Shown here in pieces: positions 19,258 to 29,489 of a stretch of DNA of 64,000 nt. The notes beneath the pieces were generated by a model. The model made no database searches and was not told the DNA's origin. It worked only from the letters and a program-made list of their open reading frames with translations. The position numbers and the translations under genes are program-made. This DNA is from Flavobacterium davisii (GTDB taxonomy: Bacteria; Bacteroidota; Bacteroidia; Flavobacteriales; Flavobacteriaceae): contig NZ_CP067378.1 in assembly GCF_019565505.1 (NCBI RefSeq), positions 372,001 to 436,000 of the forward strand, in the 5' to 3' direction. Position 1 is the first letter of the stretch. Each line of letters starts with the position of its first letter.

Positions 19258-19358
19258 ATGTGACTCCTCCTATCGTCGGAGTGACAAACTAGACGATGAT
19301 TTACTATAAAAAATTATTCGGCATTCTTGTCATCCTTACCCAAGGAGGGATCACATAA
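19258..19358. repeat. Palindromic array, downstream part after the GIY-YIG gene
   Basis: Arm A at 19258-19289 (TGACTCCTCCTATCGTCGGA then GTGACAAAC), conserved spacer with ACGATGATTT, and arm B at 19325-19358 (CTTGTCATCCTTACCCAAGG then AGGGATCACATAA), followed by the second spacer type (TAACACATAGCTT). Same order as the upstream array, so the gene interrupts one continuous array. Confidence 0.85.
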
Positions 19359-19500
19359 CGTACGTAACACATAGCTTTTTAAACTTAATTAATTTTAATT
19401 CAACTGGATTATATAACCCAAAGTGATAAACTGTTAATGATTCTTAGAATTTAATTACAAAGCAATATAAAATAAATTTATATTTACAAAAAATTAAACA

Positions 19501-22500
19501 ATGGATTTCTGGATATTTCTACTACTTATACTTTTCATCATTTTATATTCTCAAATTAAAGATTTAAAAAAAAGATTCAACAACGCTTTATCTGATATTA
19601 ACAAACTAAAATCAGAAAACAATTTCTTAAAAAAAGAATTAGAAAGCATAAAATATAAACTTGAAGAAGGTTTTATAACAACTTCTCCTGTTATACCTGA
19701 AACAGAAAAACCTTTAGAAGTTGTTCAGGAACAAGGCATTGAAAATATTTCACGTATAGACGTTGAATTTGTACCTCCTAGCACTACGGAGGAAAAACAA
19801 ATTGTAGCCGAAACTATCAATACTCCTATTGAATTATCTCAAACAGTGTCTCAAACTCCAGTTGCTACACCAACTTCAGTAGAATTCATTGAAGAACCTC
19901 AATCCAAAACTATTCAAGAAGTAGTACCAACCGAAATTAATAAGATAAATAGTATTGAAGAAAAAGAAGCGATTCCTTTTACCAAACAACCAACTAAAGA
20001 AGAAATATACCAAGAAAGTGCTTTTTCAATTTTTCTAAAAAAAGCCGAAAAACAATTTGCAGACAATTGGACAGGAATTCTAGGTACTGCCATTATGGTT
20101 TTGGGCATTGGCTATTTGAGTATTTATACGGCTTTGAAAGTATCACCGTTTTTCAGAATACTCATTTTATGGTTATACGCCGGCTTATTTGTTGGTTCTT
20201 ACTATATTCTTAAAAAGAAAGAAAAATGGGTAAATACTGGTTTGTGGTTACGAAGCGCAGGGGCCAGTTTGTTTTTATTTAGTTGCTTTGGTGCATCCCA
20301 AATTGATGCTTTGACTTTTATTTCCAACACAACAATGGGTTACGCTCTTATTGGTCTTGGAATAGGGGTAAATTTATATGTAGGTTACATCATAAAAAAA
20401 CAAACTTTTTTATCGCTTCACGTTGTCTTGAGTATCTTAATACTTTGTGTTATTCCTGATAAATTATTAATTACATTCCTCTTGGCAGCCATTACAGCTA
20501 CGATAGGTATTCTTCTATCTTATAAAGAAAAATGGGAATATCACTTGTTAATAGTCATTATAGGTTTTGTGATATTCGATATTTGGTTTAATGCCCAAGG
20601 AACAAAATTAACCGCTACCGAAAATATTTTTGCTATTCTTGGAATCATTACAGTGGCTGGCAGCTGTTTATTTATGCCGTATAGAGCTATATATGAAAAT
20701 TCCTATTTTGACAAACCTGCTTTTATTACCCATTTGACCAATTGGCTTTTGTTTGCAACGGGATTACTATTGCACGCAACGGGAAGCAAATTTAAAATAG
20801 TTGTATTATTTCTAGGTGCAATAATTTGCTTTTTTATGGCACTCAAAGCACGAAAGAAAAAAGTGTACTGGTTATATAATCTAGATGGTATGGTTTCTTT
20901 TATTCTTGCTGGATTGAGTATCATTATGCTGAATGATTGGAATATAGGACTTGATATTATTGCTTGTATTCTTTATAGCCTAGTTCTAGTATGTTTATTC
21001 ATTGTTTACAAAGAAAAAGAAGTTTTACTACACAAAATACTCTTGTCAGTAAATCACTTTATGGTAGTAGCCTTGACCATTTTCTTTGCATTACTAGTAA
21101 CAAATAATATTGAGGCAAACCAGAGTTTTACTATTTTATTTTCTTCGATCCTACTCTTTTGTATAGCAATAGCTGTTCCTATTATTTCACAAGTAAAAAA
21201 AGAATATCTAGAAGTTGATTCTCTTTTCCTAGAAAAAAGCATTAGCATCAATGGTCTATTAGCGATGATTTTTTCTACCATCGTTATTTTAAAATGGAAC
21301 GCTTTACACGGTAATTCTTTTTACTATGCTTTGATAGCTTTTGCAGGAATATGGTTCTTTTTAAAATGGAAATTTGATGCTAAAACTTTTGAAATAGGAA
21401 GAATTCTTTATTATTTGCTAACTATTTTAATTGGCCTTGTTCTAATTAACATTCAAGACAAAACCTACCAAGATGGACTATTTAGTATTGGTTTATTCGC
21501 TATCATAACCCTAAATTGGTACCAAAAAGAATTTTACAAGAATGATTTTTACGTACGCTTTTCAGGAATTGTGGGGGTAAATATCTTACTACTAATCTTA
21601 AACTTTAAATATTTAAGCCATTTTGAGATACTTCAAATTTTTAGTTTGTTTAGTATTGGTTTATTGAATCACGAATTTCTTTGGGTTGCCTACAAACGAA
21701 AAAATCTTTGCAGTAACAATCAATCGATTTTGTATCTGTTTTACTTTTTATTTATAATTATAGGTACTTTAACATTTATTTTCAAAACAACTACGTTTTC
21801 GAATACAAATACAGCTCTCATCAGCATAGGAGTTGTATTAATAGAATCGTATGTTTTATTTGGAAAAAGATTTAGAAAATTCACCGACGATAATTTACCC
21901 AATTGGGAAAAATTAAATGTTTTTAATACCGAGTTTATCATTATTACGACTTTGATTTTTGGTATTTCTTGCATAAGAATAACGTATTTACCTATATACA
22001 TTGCCTCGTTAGGAATACTTTTCTTTATCGCTTTTCAAAAATTCACAGAGTGTAAACGCTTTTTAGTGTATTCATTTGCACTAACAGTAGCTGCTACTGT
22101 TCTAATGGTTTCAACTGCATTAAAAAACAATACAACTGACTCCTTTTTTTACGTTTACCTGTCTCAGTTTATAAGTTTTACAATCACCTTAGCTTATTCC
22201 TATTTATATATCACAGATAAGAATATACCTGAGGATAAAAATTATTCGTTTATCTTACCTTATCTTCAAAATATAGGTCTATTATTCTTATTATTTATTC
22301 AATTAGATACCAATTGCATTTCGTTATTTTTAATGCTTTTAGCTATAAGTAATTACTTTGTAATTACCCGATTAAAAGTAAAAATCCAATCTTTTACCAT
22401 CTCTATAATCGGTTTACTCTCTATAACCAACTCATTAAATTACAGCATGTTACAATGGAATCATTTTAGTTTTAGTGATTGGTTTTTACAATTAGGAGCA

Positions 22501-23176
22501 ATTACCCTAGGTTTTGTATTGGTTATTTTATTAGATAAAATAGAAAAAGTTGAATCTCTAAAATCGTATAACCAAATTACCATAAACGCGTGGTTATCCT
22601 TTATCATGTTTTCCCAATTAGAACATAAATGGTTACCTATTTTTTGGTGTGTTGTTGCTATACTAAATCTGTACTTGTATCATAAGAAAATAAGCAAAGT
22701 GAAAGATATCCATTTTGTGTATTATTTGTTGGCCAATTTACATTTAGCTTTCTTTAGTTTTAATTTTTATGAAACCAAATTTTTAATCTTTTATCTATTA
22801 ATATTCATTCTACTTGCTGTTTATATTTATCTAAGTTATAAATGGATGGAAGAGTTTAAACTCAAAAATAGCTTATTAATTTACCCTGCTACGTTAAGTA
22901 TAGGCTCCTTTTTATACTTGACTTTTGATAAAGGAATATTAACCTTCTTCTGGATATTAGAAGCTTTAGGCTTGCTTATTTTAGGTATTGCTTTAAAAAG
23001 AGAAATATTTCCGATATGTATCGCTTTTGTTAGTTGGTTTATGTCTTATTCGATTAATGTTTTTCGATTTGTCTAATGCCGACTTTCTAATTAGAGCTTT
23101 AGTCTTACTGGGCGTAGGTGTGGTATTACTAGTAATGAATACTTTATTTAAAAAATATAAGGATAGGTTTGAGTAA
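19501..23176 (+). CDS. DUF2339 multi-pass membrane protein
   Basis: Very large membrane protein, about 1224 aa after correction of one indel. Residues 1-18 form a membrane anchor, followed by a coiled-coil-like stretch (about 20-55) and a Pro/Glu-rich linker (60-160). WTGILGTAIMVLGIGYLSIY near residue 190 marks the start of the DUF2339 region, which contains about 30 predicted membrane helices to the C-terminus. At about 23066 a T-run has one extra base that ends the frame early at FRFV; removing it gives NVFDLSNADFLIRALVLLGV and a stop at 23176. The family is of unknown function. It stands alone between the GIY-YIG array and the zeta-toxin locus. Confidence 0.88.
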
Positions 23177-23262
23177 AATTCGTTGTATTTTAAACATTTA
23201 GTTTTTATATAAAAATTATATGGGAATCAGAAATATTATTTTATAGCCAATTGAAAAGTTTA

Positions 23263-23300
23263 TGTGTCTTTACTTTTTCAAAAGAAAAAGTAAAGACACA
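23263..23300. repeat. Perfect 17-bp hairpin
   Basis: TGTGTCTTTACTTTTTC, loop AAAA, then the exact complement GAAAAAGTAAAGACACA. It is 87 bp downstream of the DUF2339 stop and not followed by a long T-run, so it may be a weak terminator or a stand-alone palindromic repeat. Confidence 0.6.
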
Positions 23301-23361
23301 AACTAAATAACATAAAATTTATATTCTTATAATCCAAAAAGCAATCAATCCATAAGATTTT

Positions 23362-23462
23362 AACCCAATTTCCGTATTAAACTTGAACTAAGTGAATTGG
23401 CAGAACAAATCTTATTTCACTTTATTTTTCTTCAAAACGAACTCTAATACGCAATCTGGTTT
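23362..23462 (+). repeat. Internally deleted copy of the family 1 element
   Basis: About 101 bp that keeps both ends (AACCCAATTTCCGTATTAAA and TCTAATACGCAATCTGGTTT) and the left-hand TTTCACTTTATTTTTCTTC, but lacks the central half. Confidence 0.65.
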
Positions 23463-23494
23463 TAAAGTAAAGATAAAATCAATAAAATTTTCAT

Positions 23495-23502
23495 TAGCTT
23501 TG
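23495..23502 (+). promoter_or_regulatory. -7 box of the zeta-toxin gene
   Basis: TAGCTTTG matches TAnnTTTG exactly. It ends only 5 bp before the ATG at 23508, so transcription would begin at or very near the start codon and the mRNA may be leaderless. Confidence 0.5.
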
Positions 23503-23507
23503 TATGG

Positions 23508-24095
23508 ATGAGAGAAAAGAATCTTTATATTATTTCAGGTTGTAATGGTGCTGGAAAGACCACTGCTTCTTTTACTATATTACCTGAAATATTAGATTGT
23601 AAAGAATTTGTAAATGCAGATGAAATTGCCAAAGGGCTCTCCCCTTTTCAACCTGAAAAAGTGGCTTTTGAAGCGGGAAGAATTATGTTACACAGAATTA
23701 ATGAGTTACTTTCACAGGATGAAAGCTTTGCATTTGAAACTACCTTGTCTACCAGAAGTTACAAAAACAAAATTATGGAAGCTAAAAATAAAAATTATAA
23801 CATAACTTTGTTATTCTTTTGGTTACGAACAACTGATCTAGCCAAAGAAAGAGTAAAAACAAGAGTAAAAGAAGGTGGACACAATATTCCTGATGATATT
23901 ATAGAAAGAAGATACAAAAAGGGAATTTTAAATTTATTTGATCTATATTTACCGATTGTAGAACAAGTTCTCCTATTTGATAATTCAGAAGGAAACCATC
24001 AGTTAATAGCTGAGAAATCAAGTAGTGATGAATTGAATGTATTGGAAGCTAAAAAATTCAACGAAATTAAAAATATTTATGACCAAAGAGGCTAA
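23508..24095 (+). CDS. Zeta-toxin family P-loop protein
   Basis: 195-aa kinase-like protein of the zeta-toxin family. The Walker A motif ISGCNGAGKTTAS is at residues 9-21, the putative catalytic Asp in FVNADEIAKGLSPF near residue 39, the substrate-binding FAFETTLSTRSY near residue 78, and an Arg-rich lid (KERVKTRVKEGGHNIPDDIIERRYKKG) in the second half. Canonical zeta toxins phosphorylate UDP-N-acetylglucosamine; many short chromosomal relatives like this one are unverified. Its last 17 bases overlap the start of a small gene (24079), the usual coupling in this family. Its promoter box abuts the ATG. Confidence 0.88.
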   Translation: MREKNLYIISGCNGAGKTTASFTILPEILDCKEFVNADEIAKGLSPFQPEKVAFEAGRIMLHRINELLSQDESFAFETTLSTRSYKNKIMEAKNKNYNITLLFFWLRTTDLAKERVKTRVKEGGHNIPDDIIERRYKKGILNLFDLYLPIVEQVLLFDNSEGNHQLIAEKSSSDELNVLEAKKFNEIKNIYDQRG

Positions 24096-24224
24096 AATTG
24101 AACGTCGTAACAATATTATAAAAGGATTGGCTATTGCTTATCAAAAAATGTTGGAATTTAAAAAGAACGTAATAGTGAACTTGTCATTATTAAAGATGAT
24201 AAAATTGTAAAAATAAAATTATAA
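24079..24224 (+). CDS. Small partner protein of the zeta toxin (one indel)
   Basis: Overlaps the toxin gene by 17 bp and begins MTKEAKIERRNNIIKGLAIA, then AYQKMLEFKK. The A-run at about 24163 appears one base short; restoring it gives a 48-aa protein ending DDKIVKIKL, matching the orphan copy at 16222-16368. Small basic proteins of this kind commonly accompany short zeta-toxin genes. An antitoxin role is plausible but unproven, and the sequence does not resemble canonical epsilon antitoxin. Confidence 0.75.
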
Positions 24225-24477
24225 CACCCTGTTTTTCATATTATTTAATAAAAATCTTCCTCTATCAGAATAAGAAAATGAATTTCTTTTTTACTGTAAA
24301 GGTTTTACTGTGTTTTTGTTATCTGCCAGAAGTGAAGAAATTATAAACAAATTGCACTATACAAATTAGCTTAAACCTAGATTATGCGTTAGAGATTGAT
24401 TACAAATAAATAAGGCATTGTGGTCAAAAATGGCGCTTTTTGTCACTTAATTAGGTTGCCTAAAAGTTCTAAATCTT

Positions 24478-24655
24478 ATCCTTTACACAAAAGGAGAAAT
24501 AAAATAAGATACTATTGATAATGTGAGTTCTTTCTTTGATAAAAGTGACAGAGAATACATTAAGTTAGGGCTTTTGTCCGTTTACACCTACAAGAAAAAA
24601 TTTTCGTACATTTTTTATTTGTCTTTTCATCTTCAGCACGGAATATAATACAGAA
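24478..24655. repeat. Decayed palindromic element with tail (family 3)
   Basis: Contains degenerate B and A arms (CTTATCCTTTACACAAAAGG; GATAATGTGAGTTCTTTC then AAAAGTGACAGAG) followed by a tail (TTAAGTTAGGGCTTTTGTCC, TTTTCGTACATTTTTTAT) shared with 27084-27262 and 48568-48712. Confidence 0.5.
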
Positions 24656-24801
24656 TTTAGGTTAAACCTAAATAAAGTCTGCTAAAAAAATAATTTTATT
24701 TCTTTTACTCAAAACTTTAATTTTAAAAACAAACAGCTGGTTTTGTTTACTTATAAGATTTTGCAACTTGGCAAAGTGCAAATTTAGAAATATCTACTTT
24801 T
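24656..24801. other. Intergenic stretch with no recognisable gene
   Basis: AT-rich DNA between two repeat relics; no reading frame with a credible start and family pattern. Confidence 0.4.
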
Positions 24802-25000
24802 AACCCAAATTACGCATTAGACCCGAGCGTAACGAATAGACGAAGTAAATCTATTTCATTTTATTTTTCTTTAAATTTAAACACGTACTCCCTTTTTATT
24901 CATCGAAATAGTTCACTATTTCATCTTCTAAAATTTTCCGTGAGCACTTAAATTTATTGATTTTTTTGTTTCACAACGAAGTCTAATGCGGAATCTGGAG
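24802..25000 (+). repeat. Family 1 inverted-repeat element, well-preserved copy
   Basis: Begins AACCCAAATTACGCATTAGA and ends GTCTAATGCGGAATCTGGAG. The interior matches the consensus closely (GAATAGACGAAGTAAATCTA, ATAGTTCACTATTTC, TTTTCCGTGAGCACTT). The remaining 450 bp to the next gene hold no obvious feature. Confidence 0.85.
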
Positions 25001-25461
25001 TCAATTCAGTACTAATATTCATTTTAAAATCGAATATTCACTTTTATACTAAATACCCATTTTGACAAACTGCTATGTATTTATATGACTGACATATTTT
25101 TTACATCGGAAGATAGAAGAAATCAGACAATGAATAGAACAAAGATGTTATGGTATTTAATTTTTGATTTTTCTTGGAATCACAAAAAAGTTTGATTAAC
25201 TAAATTAACGGGGTTTAGATTTGATTTATGCAAATTCTGTAACTAAAAAGGCGTTCAAAAAGTAACAATTTAGCATTTAGTTTACCTATCCAAAAGAAAT
25301 AATAACTTTTCTTTTAAATCTTTACATTATCTCACTTTGATAATATAAAGTAAAGTTACTAAAGTTAGATAAGAAAATTGTAAACTTTTTGAACATCTTT
25401 TTAAAGATAGTTTCTATTTTTTTTAATTATAAAATAATTTATATATTAAAATTAAAGTATT

Positions 25462-26556
25462 TTATAATATATAAACTTGTTTTGTAATGGTTGCCCTTCC
25501 CCAATTATAATTAGGAGGTGATGAAGACCACATATTAAAAAGGAAAGTTGAATTAAAAGATGAATAGTACTCTATATAACCATTAAGAGAATAGGTTATA
25601 TTTACAGGAGATGCTCCTGTTGTTAACTTTTCAATATATGTATTCGAAACCGTTAACATATCGGCTGTTGATCCATACGGTGATGAAACTTCATAATTAT
25701 TTACAATAGTCGATTTTCTAGAGCCTGCTTCTGCCTCTACCCCATTTTTTAAAAACCGGATTCCATAATATCCTACTACTTCTTGCTTAGGAAAATTAGA
25801 AATACCTATAGGTACTGAATAGTTTATGATAATCATACAACTTTTATTGGCAGGAAGACTTATACTAGTGGATAAGCCTAAATTTATATTATTTACTGTT
25901 CCCGGAGTTGATATTGAATAGCTAACAGGATTGGAAGCAACAATACCATCTACATCTGAAGGAAGATAGCTATTGAATGTCGCTATATTTCCACTACTAT
26001 CGCTCGTCAGTATTTGAGTTGAACTTGTAGTAGTTGGAATATTACGAACTCGTAAACTTCCATTTATATCTAATGTAGAGGTAGGCGAAGCTGTTCCGAT
26101 CCCTAAATTACCTGTATTTGTCACTCTTAACCTTTCAATGTTATTTGTTTTGGTTATAAAATCATTATTATTTGTTGTCCCTATAAAATTGGAAGTTGGA
26201 GTGGTATTATTATTTCCTAAAATACTCCAATTAGTAGGAGTAGATGTATTTTGACTGGTTAAAAGTAACCACTTACTACCATCCCAATAGTAAAAACCCG
26301 GTATTACATCATTTGGTGACACTCCTGCAGTTGCGGTGTTATAAACAATAGTACCCGCTACTATTGCTCCTCCTTGTGGATTTAAAACTGGTGCTTGAAT
26401 GTTGGATGCCGTTAGTTCAACTCTTGGAGGCACTAATCCGTTTGTATTAGAATTAAGATCTAATATTCCTTCTGGCGTTACAGTACCTATTCCGACCTGT
26501 CCTTTAAGTAACATGGAGCTTAAAATAATAAAACTTAACAATAATCTTTTTTTCAT
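25462..26556 (-). CDS. Secreted tail-fibre-like/adhesin-like hypothetical protein
   Basis: 364-aa exported protein. The signal peptide MKKRLLLSFIILSSMLLKGQ leads into VGIGTVTPEGILDLNSNTNG, a pattern common in Bacteroidetes surface proteins that share repeats with phage tail fibres; it recurs as LGIGTASPTSTLDINGSLRV near residue 155. GFYYWDGSKWLLL is another typical element. No enzymatic motifs and no T9SS sorting domain are visible, and the C-terminus (about residues 210-364) looks like a beta-sandwich. The gene stands alone in a repeat-rich region. Function unknown; adhesion or appendage component is a guess. Confidence 0.7.
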   Translation of the reverse strand: MKKRLLLSFIILSSMLLKGQVGIGTVTPEGILDLNSNTNGLVPPRVELTASNIQAPVLNPQGGAIVAGTIVYNTATAGVSPNDVIPGFYYWDGSKWLLLTSQNTSTPTNWSILGNNNTTPTSNFIGTTNNNDFITKTNNIERLRVTNTGNLGIGTASPTSTLDINGSLRVRNIPTTTSSTQILTSDSSGNIATFNSYLPSDVDGIVASNPVSYSISTPGTVNNINLGLSTSISLPANKSCMIIINYSVPIGISNFPKQEVVGYYGIRFLKNGVEAEAGSRKSTIVNNYEVSSPYGSTADMLTVSNTYIEKLTTGASPVNITYSLNGYIEYYSSFNSTFLFNMWSSSPPNYNWGRATITKQVYIL

Positions 26557-27083
26557 CCCTCTTACATTTAAATTCGTCTACAAAGTTAATATTTTTAAAC
26601 CAACCCCTCATATATTTTAACAAAAACATGAAAGTTATCACACTAAATATCAGTATTTTACTACAAAAATACATATTACAAAAAAGAAACATCAATAATC
26701 ATGCCTAAAAAAAGTTTTTATCCCTTTTATTTATCTTATAGATATCCAATTGTAACTAAGTAGGATCTGTTGAAAAATTGAACCCTTCATGAAATCCAGC
26801 CCTTTTATAGTTGATTTAATATTTTTTTTGGGGAATTATATTTTCAAAACTCAATTTTATAAGTTTTAGAAGATTTTTTTTCAATAGTTTTTAGGATAGT
26901 AGCTCTCAAGTAAATTATTGAATTTATTTTTTCTCAAATAATATAGAATAACAGATTCGAAATGTAAACTTCTTTCGCATTAACCCGTATTCTATCTTAG
27001 AAATTTATTAGAAATAAAAAGAAATTCTAATCTAATAAAATACTATTTTGTCTTCAATTAGCTTGTTTTGAAATTTTCAATCT
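26557..27083. other. Intergenic region, no gene seen
   Basis: About 530 bp of strongly AT-rich DNA upstream of the secreted protein gene. I see no family pattern in any frame. Confidence 0.4.
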
Positions 27084-27262
27084 TATTATTTTACAATAGA
27101 AGAAATCACATAATATTGATAATATTACTTTTCTTCTCCCTTGGATCAAAGTGACAAACCAAGCGTTAAATTAGGCTTTTGTCTCCATATCTGCGAGAAA
27201 AAAATTCTGTCTCTTTTTATTTTCTTTGTCTTTTTATCTTCACCAAGAAATCGAATGAAAAA
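27084..27262. repeat. Decayed palindromic element with tail (family 3)
   Basis: Degenerate arms (CTTATTATTTTACAATAGAA then GAAATCACATAA; CCCTTGGATCAAAGTGACAA) followed by the tail (GTTAAATTAGGCTTTTGTCT, CATATCTGCGAGAAAAAAAT, CTTTTTATCTTCACC). Related to the relics at 24478 and 48568 and, through the arms, to the array at 18491. Confidence 0.5.
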
Positions 27263-27296
27263 TTTGGATTTAAGATGATTTAGGAACTCTTTCTTA

Positions 27297-28924
27297 TCAT
27301 TTTACCCGTTGTCCTTTTATAAAGGTGTTAACTGGTTTTATATACGGAATAGCATCTATATCTTCTATCATCAGATCGTTATCGTAAATTACAAAATCAG
27401 CCCATTTCCCTATTTCTAAACTTCCTTTTTCGCCTTCTTCAAAATTAGAATAAGCAGACCAAATGGTCATTCCTTTTATTGTTTCTTCTCTTGACAAAGC
27501 ATTTTCGATTTGAAATCCTCCTTCTGGATATTTTTTTAAATCTTTACGGGCAACCGAAGCATAAAAAGTGAGCATGGGATTTACTTCTTCTATAGGAAAA
27601 TCAGTTCCTAAAGCAATTATCCCTCCCGCATCTAACATTTTTTTATAAGCATACGAATGTTTTATTCGCTTTTCCCCCAAACGTTCTGCTGCCCAATACA
27701 TATCGGATGTTGCGTGTGTTGGTTGAACAGATGGAATAATATTAGAGGAAAAAGTATTAAAATCTCTTTCTTGTATTACCTGTGCGTGTTCTATCTTCCA
27801 TCTTCTGTTGGGTTTATCTTTTAACACTTCTTTATAAATATTTAGCAAAACAGTGTTTGTAGAGTCTCCTATAGCATGTGAATTCATTTGATATTCTGAA
27901 TTTGCAATTTGTTTTGCCAATTTTTGAATATCTTCTATCGATGTTAATAATGCCCCATGATGATTTGGTCGATCATTATAAGGTTGGTGTAGACAAGCTC
28001 CTCGGGATCCTAAAGCACCATCTCCCATAAATTTAAAAGATCGAACATTTAATTGATCTGTTTTATAAGGGCCTAACTGGGTGTATAAATCTACATTATC
28101 TTGCGTGGCATTTACCATAGCGTAAATATTAATTTTTAACTCTTTATTTTTTTGTAATGAGTCTATTAAATTAATCGTTTCTTTATCCAAACCTGCTTCA
28201 TTAATAGTTGTCAAACCATATTGAAACATTACTTTTTCTGCATCTTTTAGTGCTTGTACTTGAATTTGTTTGGTTGGTTTTGGTATAATATTATAGACTA
28301 AATCCATAGGATTATCTATTAAAATACCTGTCAGTTCTTCATTTTTGATTTGAATTTCACCTCCTGATACTTTAGTCTGAGGTGTAATTTTAGCCAATTC
28401 TAAAGCTTTTTTATTAGCTAAAAGAGCATGACCATCTATTCGAGTTAAAACTACTGGTATATTAGGAAATAGGGCATCTAATTCCTTTTTGTAGGAAATT
28501 CTTTAATATTCCAATCATTCTGATCCCATCCTCGTCCTGTTATAAACGTGAGATTCTTTTCTTTTTGAAATTTAACAATTCGATCTAGGACTTCTTGATA
28601 GCTTTTCGTACCTCTTAAGTCTACTCTTTGAAGGTTTAATCCAAAGCTATAAAAATGAGCATGCGCATCATAAAGTCCTGGAAAGATATATTTTCCTTGT
28701 GCATTAATCATTTTTGTTGATTGGTATTTTTTTATGATGTCAGCAGATTTACCTATGGCTACAATTTTTCCATTTTTTACGGCAAATGCCTCTGTTCTAG
28801 AAAAGTTTTTATCAACTGTATAAACTGTTCCGTTAGCTAGAATCATATCAACCTTTTGCTTTTGAGCTGAGGAGGTAAAATAAATCAAAAGATTTAATAT
28901 TATTAATGATAAGAATGCTTTCAT
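27297..28924 (-). CDS. Exported amidohydrolase family protein (YtcJ-like, one indel)
   Basis: Metal-dependent hydrolase of the amidohydrolase_3/YtcJ group, about 542 aa. A signal peptide (MKAFLSLIILNLLIYFTSSA) is followed by ILANGTVYTVD and the metal-binding HAHFYSFG motif in FPGLYDAHAHF; later come GDGALGSRGA, SHAIGD, KIEHAQVI and IALGTDFPIEEVNPM, all typical metal-site segments. An A-run at about 28490 is one base short and splits the frame after FPTK; restoring it joins the halves through ELDALFPNIPVVL. Substrate unknown; such proteins are thought to act on amide or ester bonds in the periplasm. It lies 30 bp upstream, on the same strand, of the GreA-like gene's stop. Confidence 0.88.
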
Positions 28925-28953
28925 TTCGGTTATTTTTCTTTATAAAGATACTT

Positions 28954-29404
28954 TTAATAGATTTCTAACACTTGGTATAAAACGCCATTTAGTTCAAATT
29001 GGTAATCTATTGATTGTCCTATTAGTTTTTTTCCTAGAGGAGAGTTTGGTGAAATGCCAAAAATAGTTTTATTATCAATTATTAGTTTAGGCAAAGCGCA
29101 ACTAATAAAAACGGTTAGCTTATTGGTTTTTACAAGACTTCCTAAAACAATATTTTTATGTTCTTGAGTTATGTCTATTTTTTTCTAAAGTAGATTTAGA
29201 TTCAATTGCTTCTCGCAATTTGGTTGATAGTTTTTCTTGTTCAAGATGCATCATAGACAAAGCCGTTTCGTGCTTATCTCCTGCGGATCCTTTAGCATCA
29301 TTGGAAGCGTCTTTAGTAAGATCTATAATCATATCTTGAAAAACATCTATCTTATCTTGTATGATTTGAAGATACTGGCTGTAAATTTCTTGTTTTAGCA
29401 TCAT
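28954..29404 (-). CDS. GreA/GreB-like C-terminal domain protein (one indel)
   Basis: About 149-aa protein with an N-terminal helical region (IYSQYLQIIQDKIDVFQDMI), the segment SAGDKHETALSMMHLEQEKL, and a C-terminal FKBP-like GreA domain. It is continuous only after removal of one extra A in the run at about 29176: LEKIDITQEHKNIVLGSLV, then ISPNSPLGKKLIGQ and VLYQVLEIY. Public annotations often mislabel this flavobacterial family as 3-oxoacyl-ACP synthase. It lacks the long GreA coiled coil, so a transcript-cleavage role is doubtful. Start chosen at the ATG at 29404; 29401 is equally possible. Confidence 0.75.
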
Positions 29405-29489
29405 TTTCAATTATAAACAGGTATATTATTTATAGAAAAATAATTATTTTATTTTTAAAAAAATTAATAATTAAGCATTTTAGACTATT

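Noticed and set aside
18491..19358. CRISPR array
   Set aside because: The repeats alternate in orientation, the spacers are themselves conserved, and no cas genes are present; it is a palindromic repeat array.
24411..24440. A fragment resembling the right end of the IS256-type element (GTGGTCAAAAATGG)
   Set aside because: Only about a dozen bases match and no neighbouring IS sequence is present.
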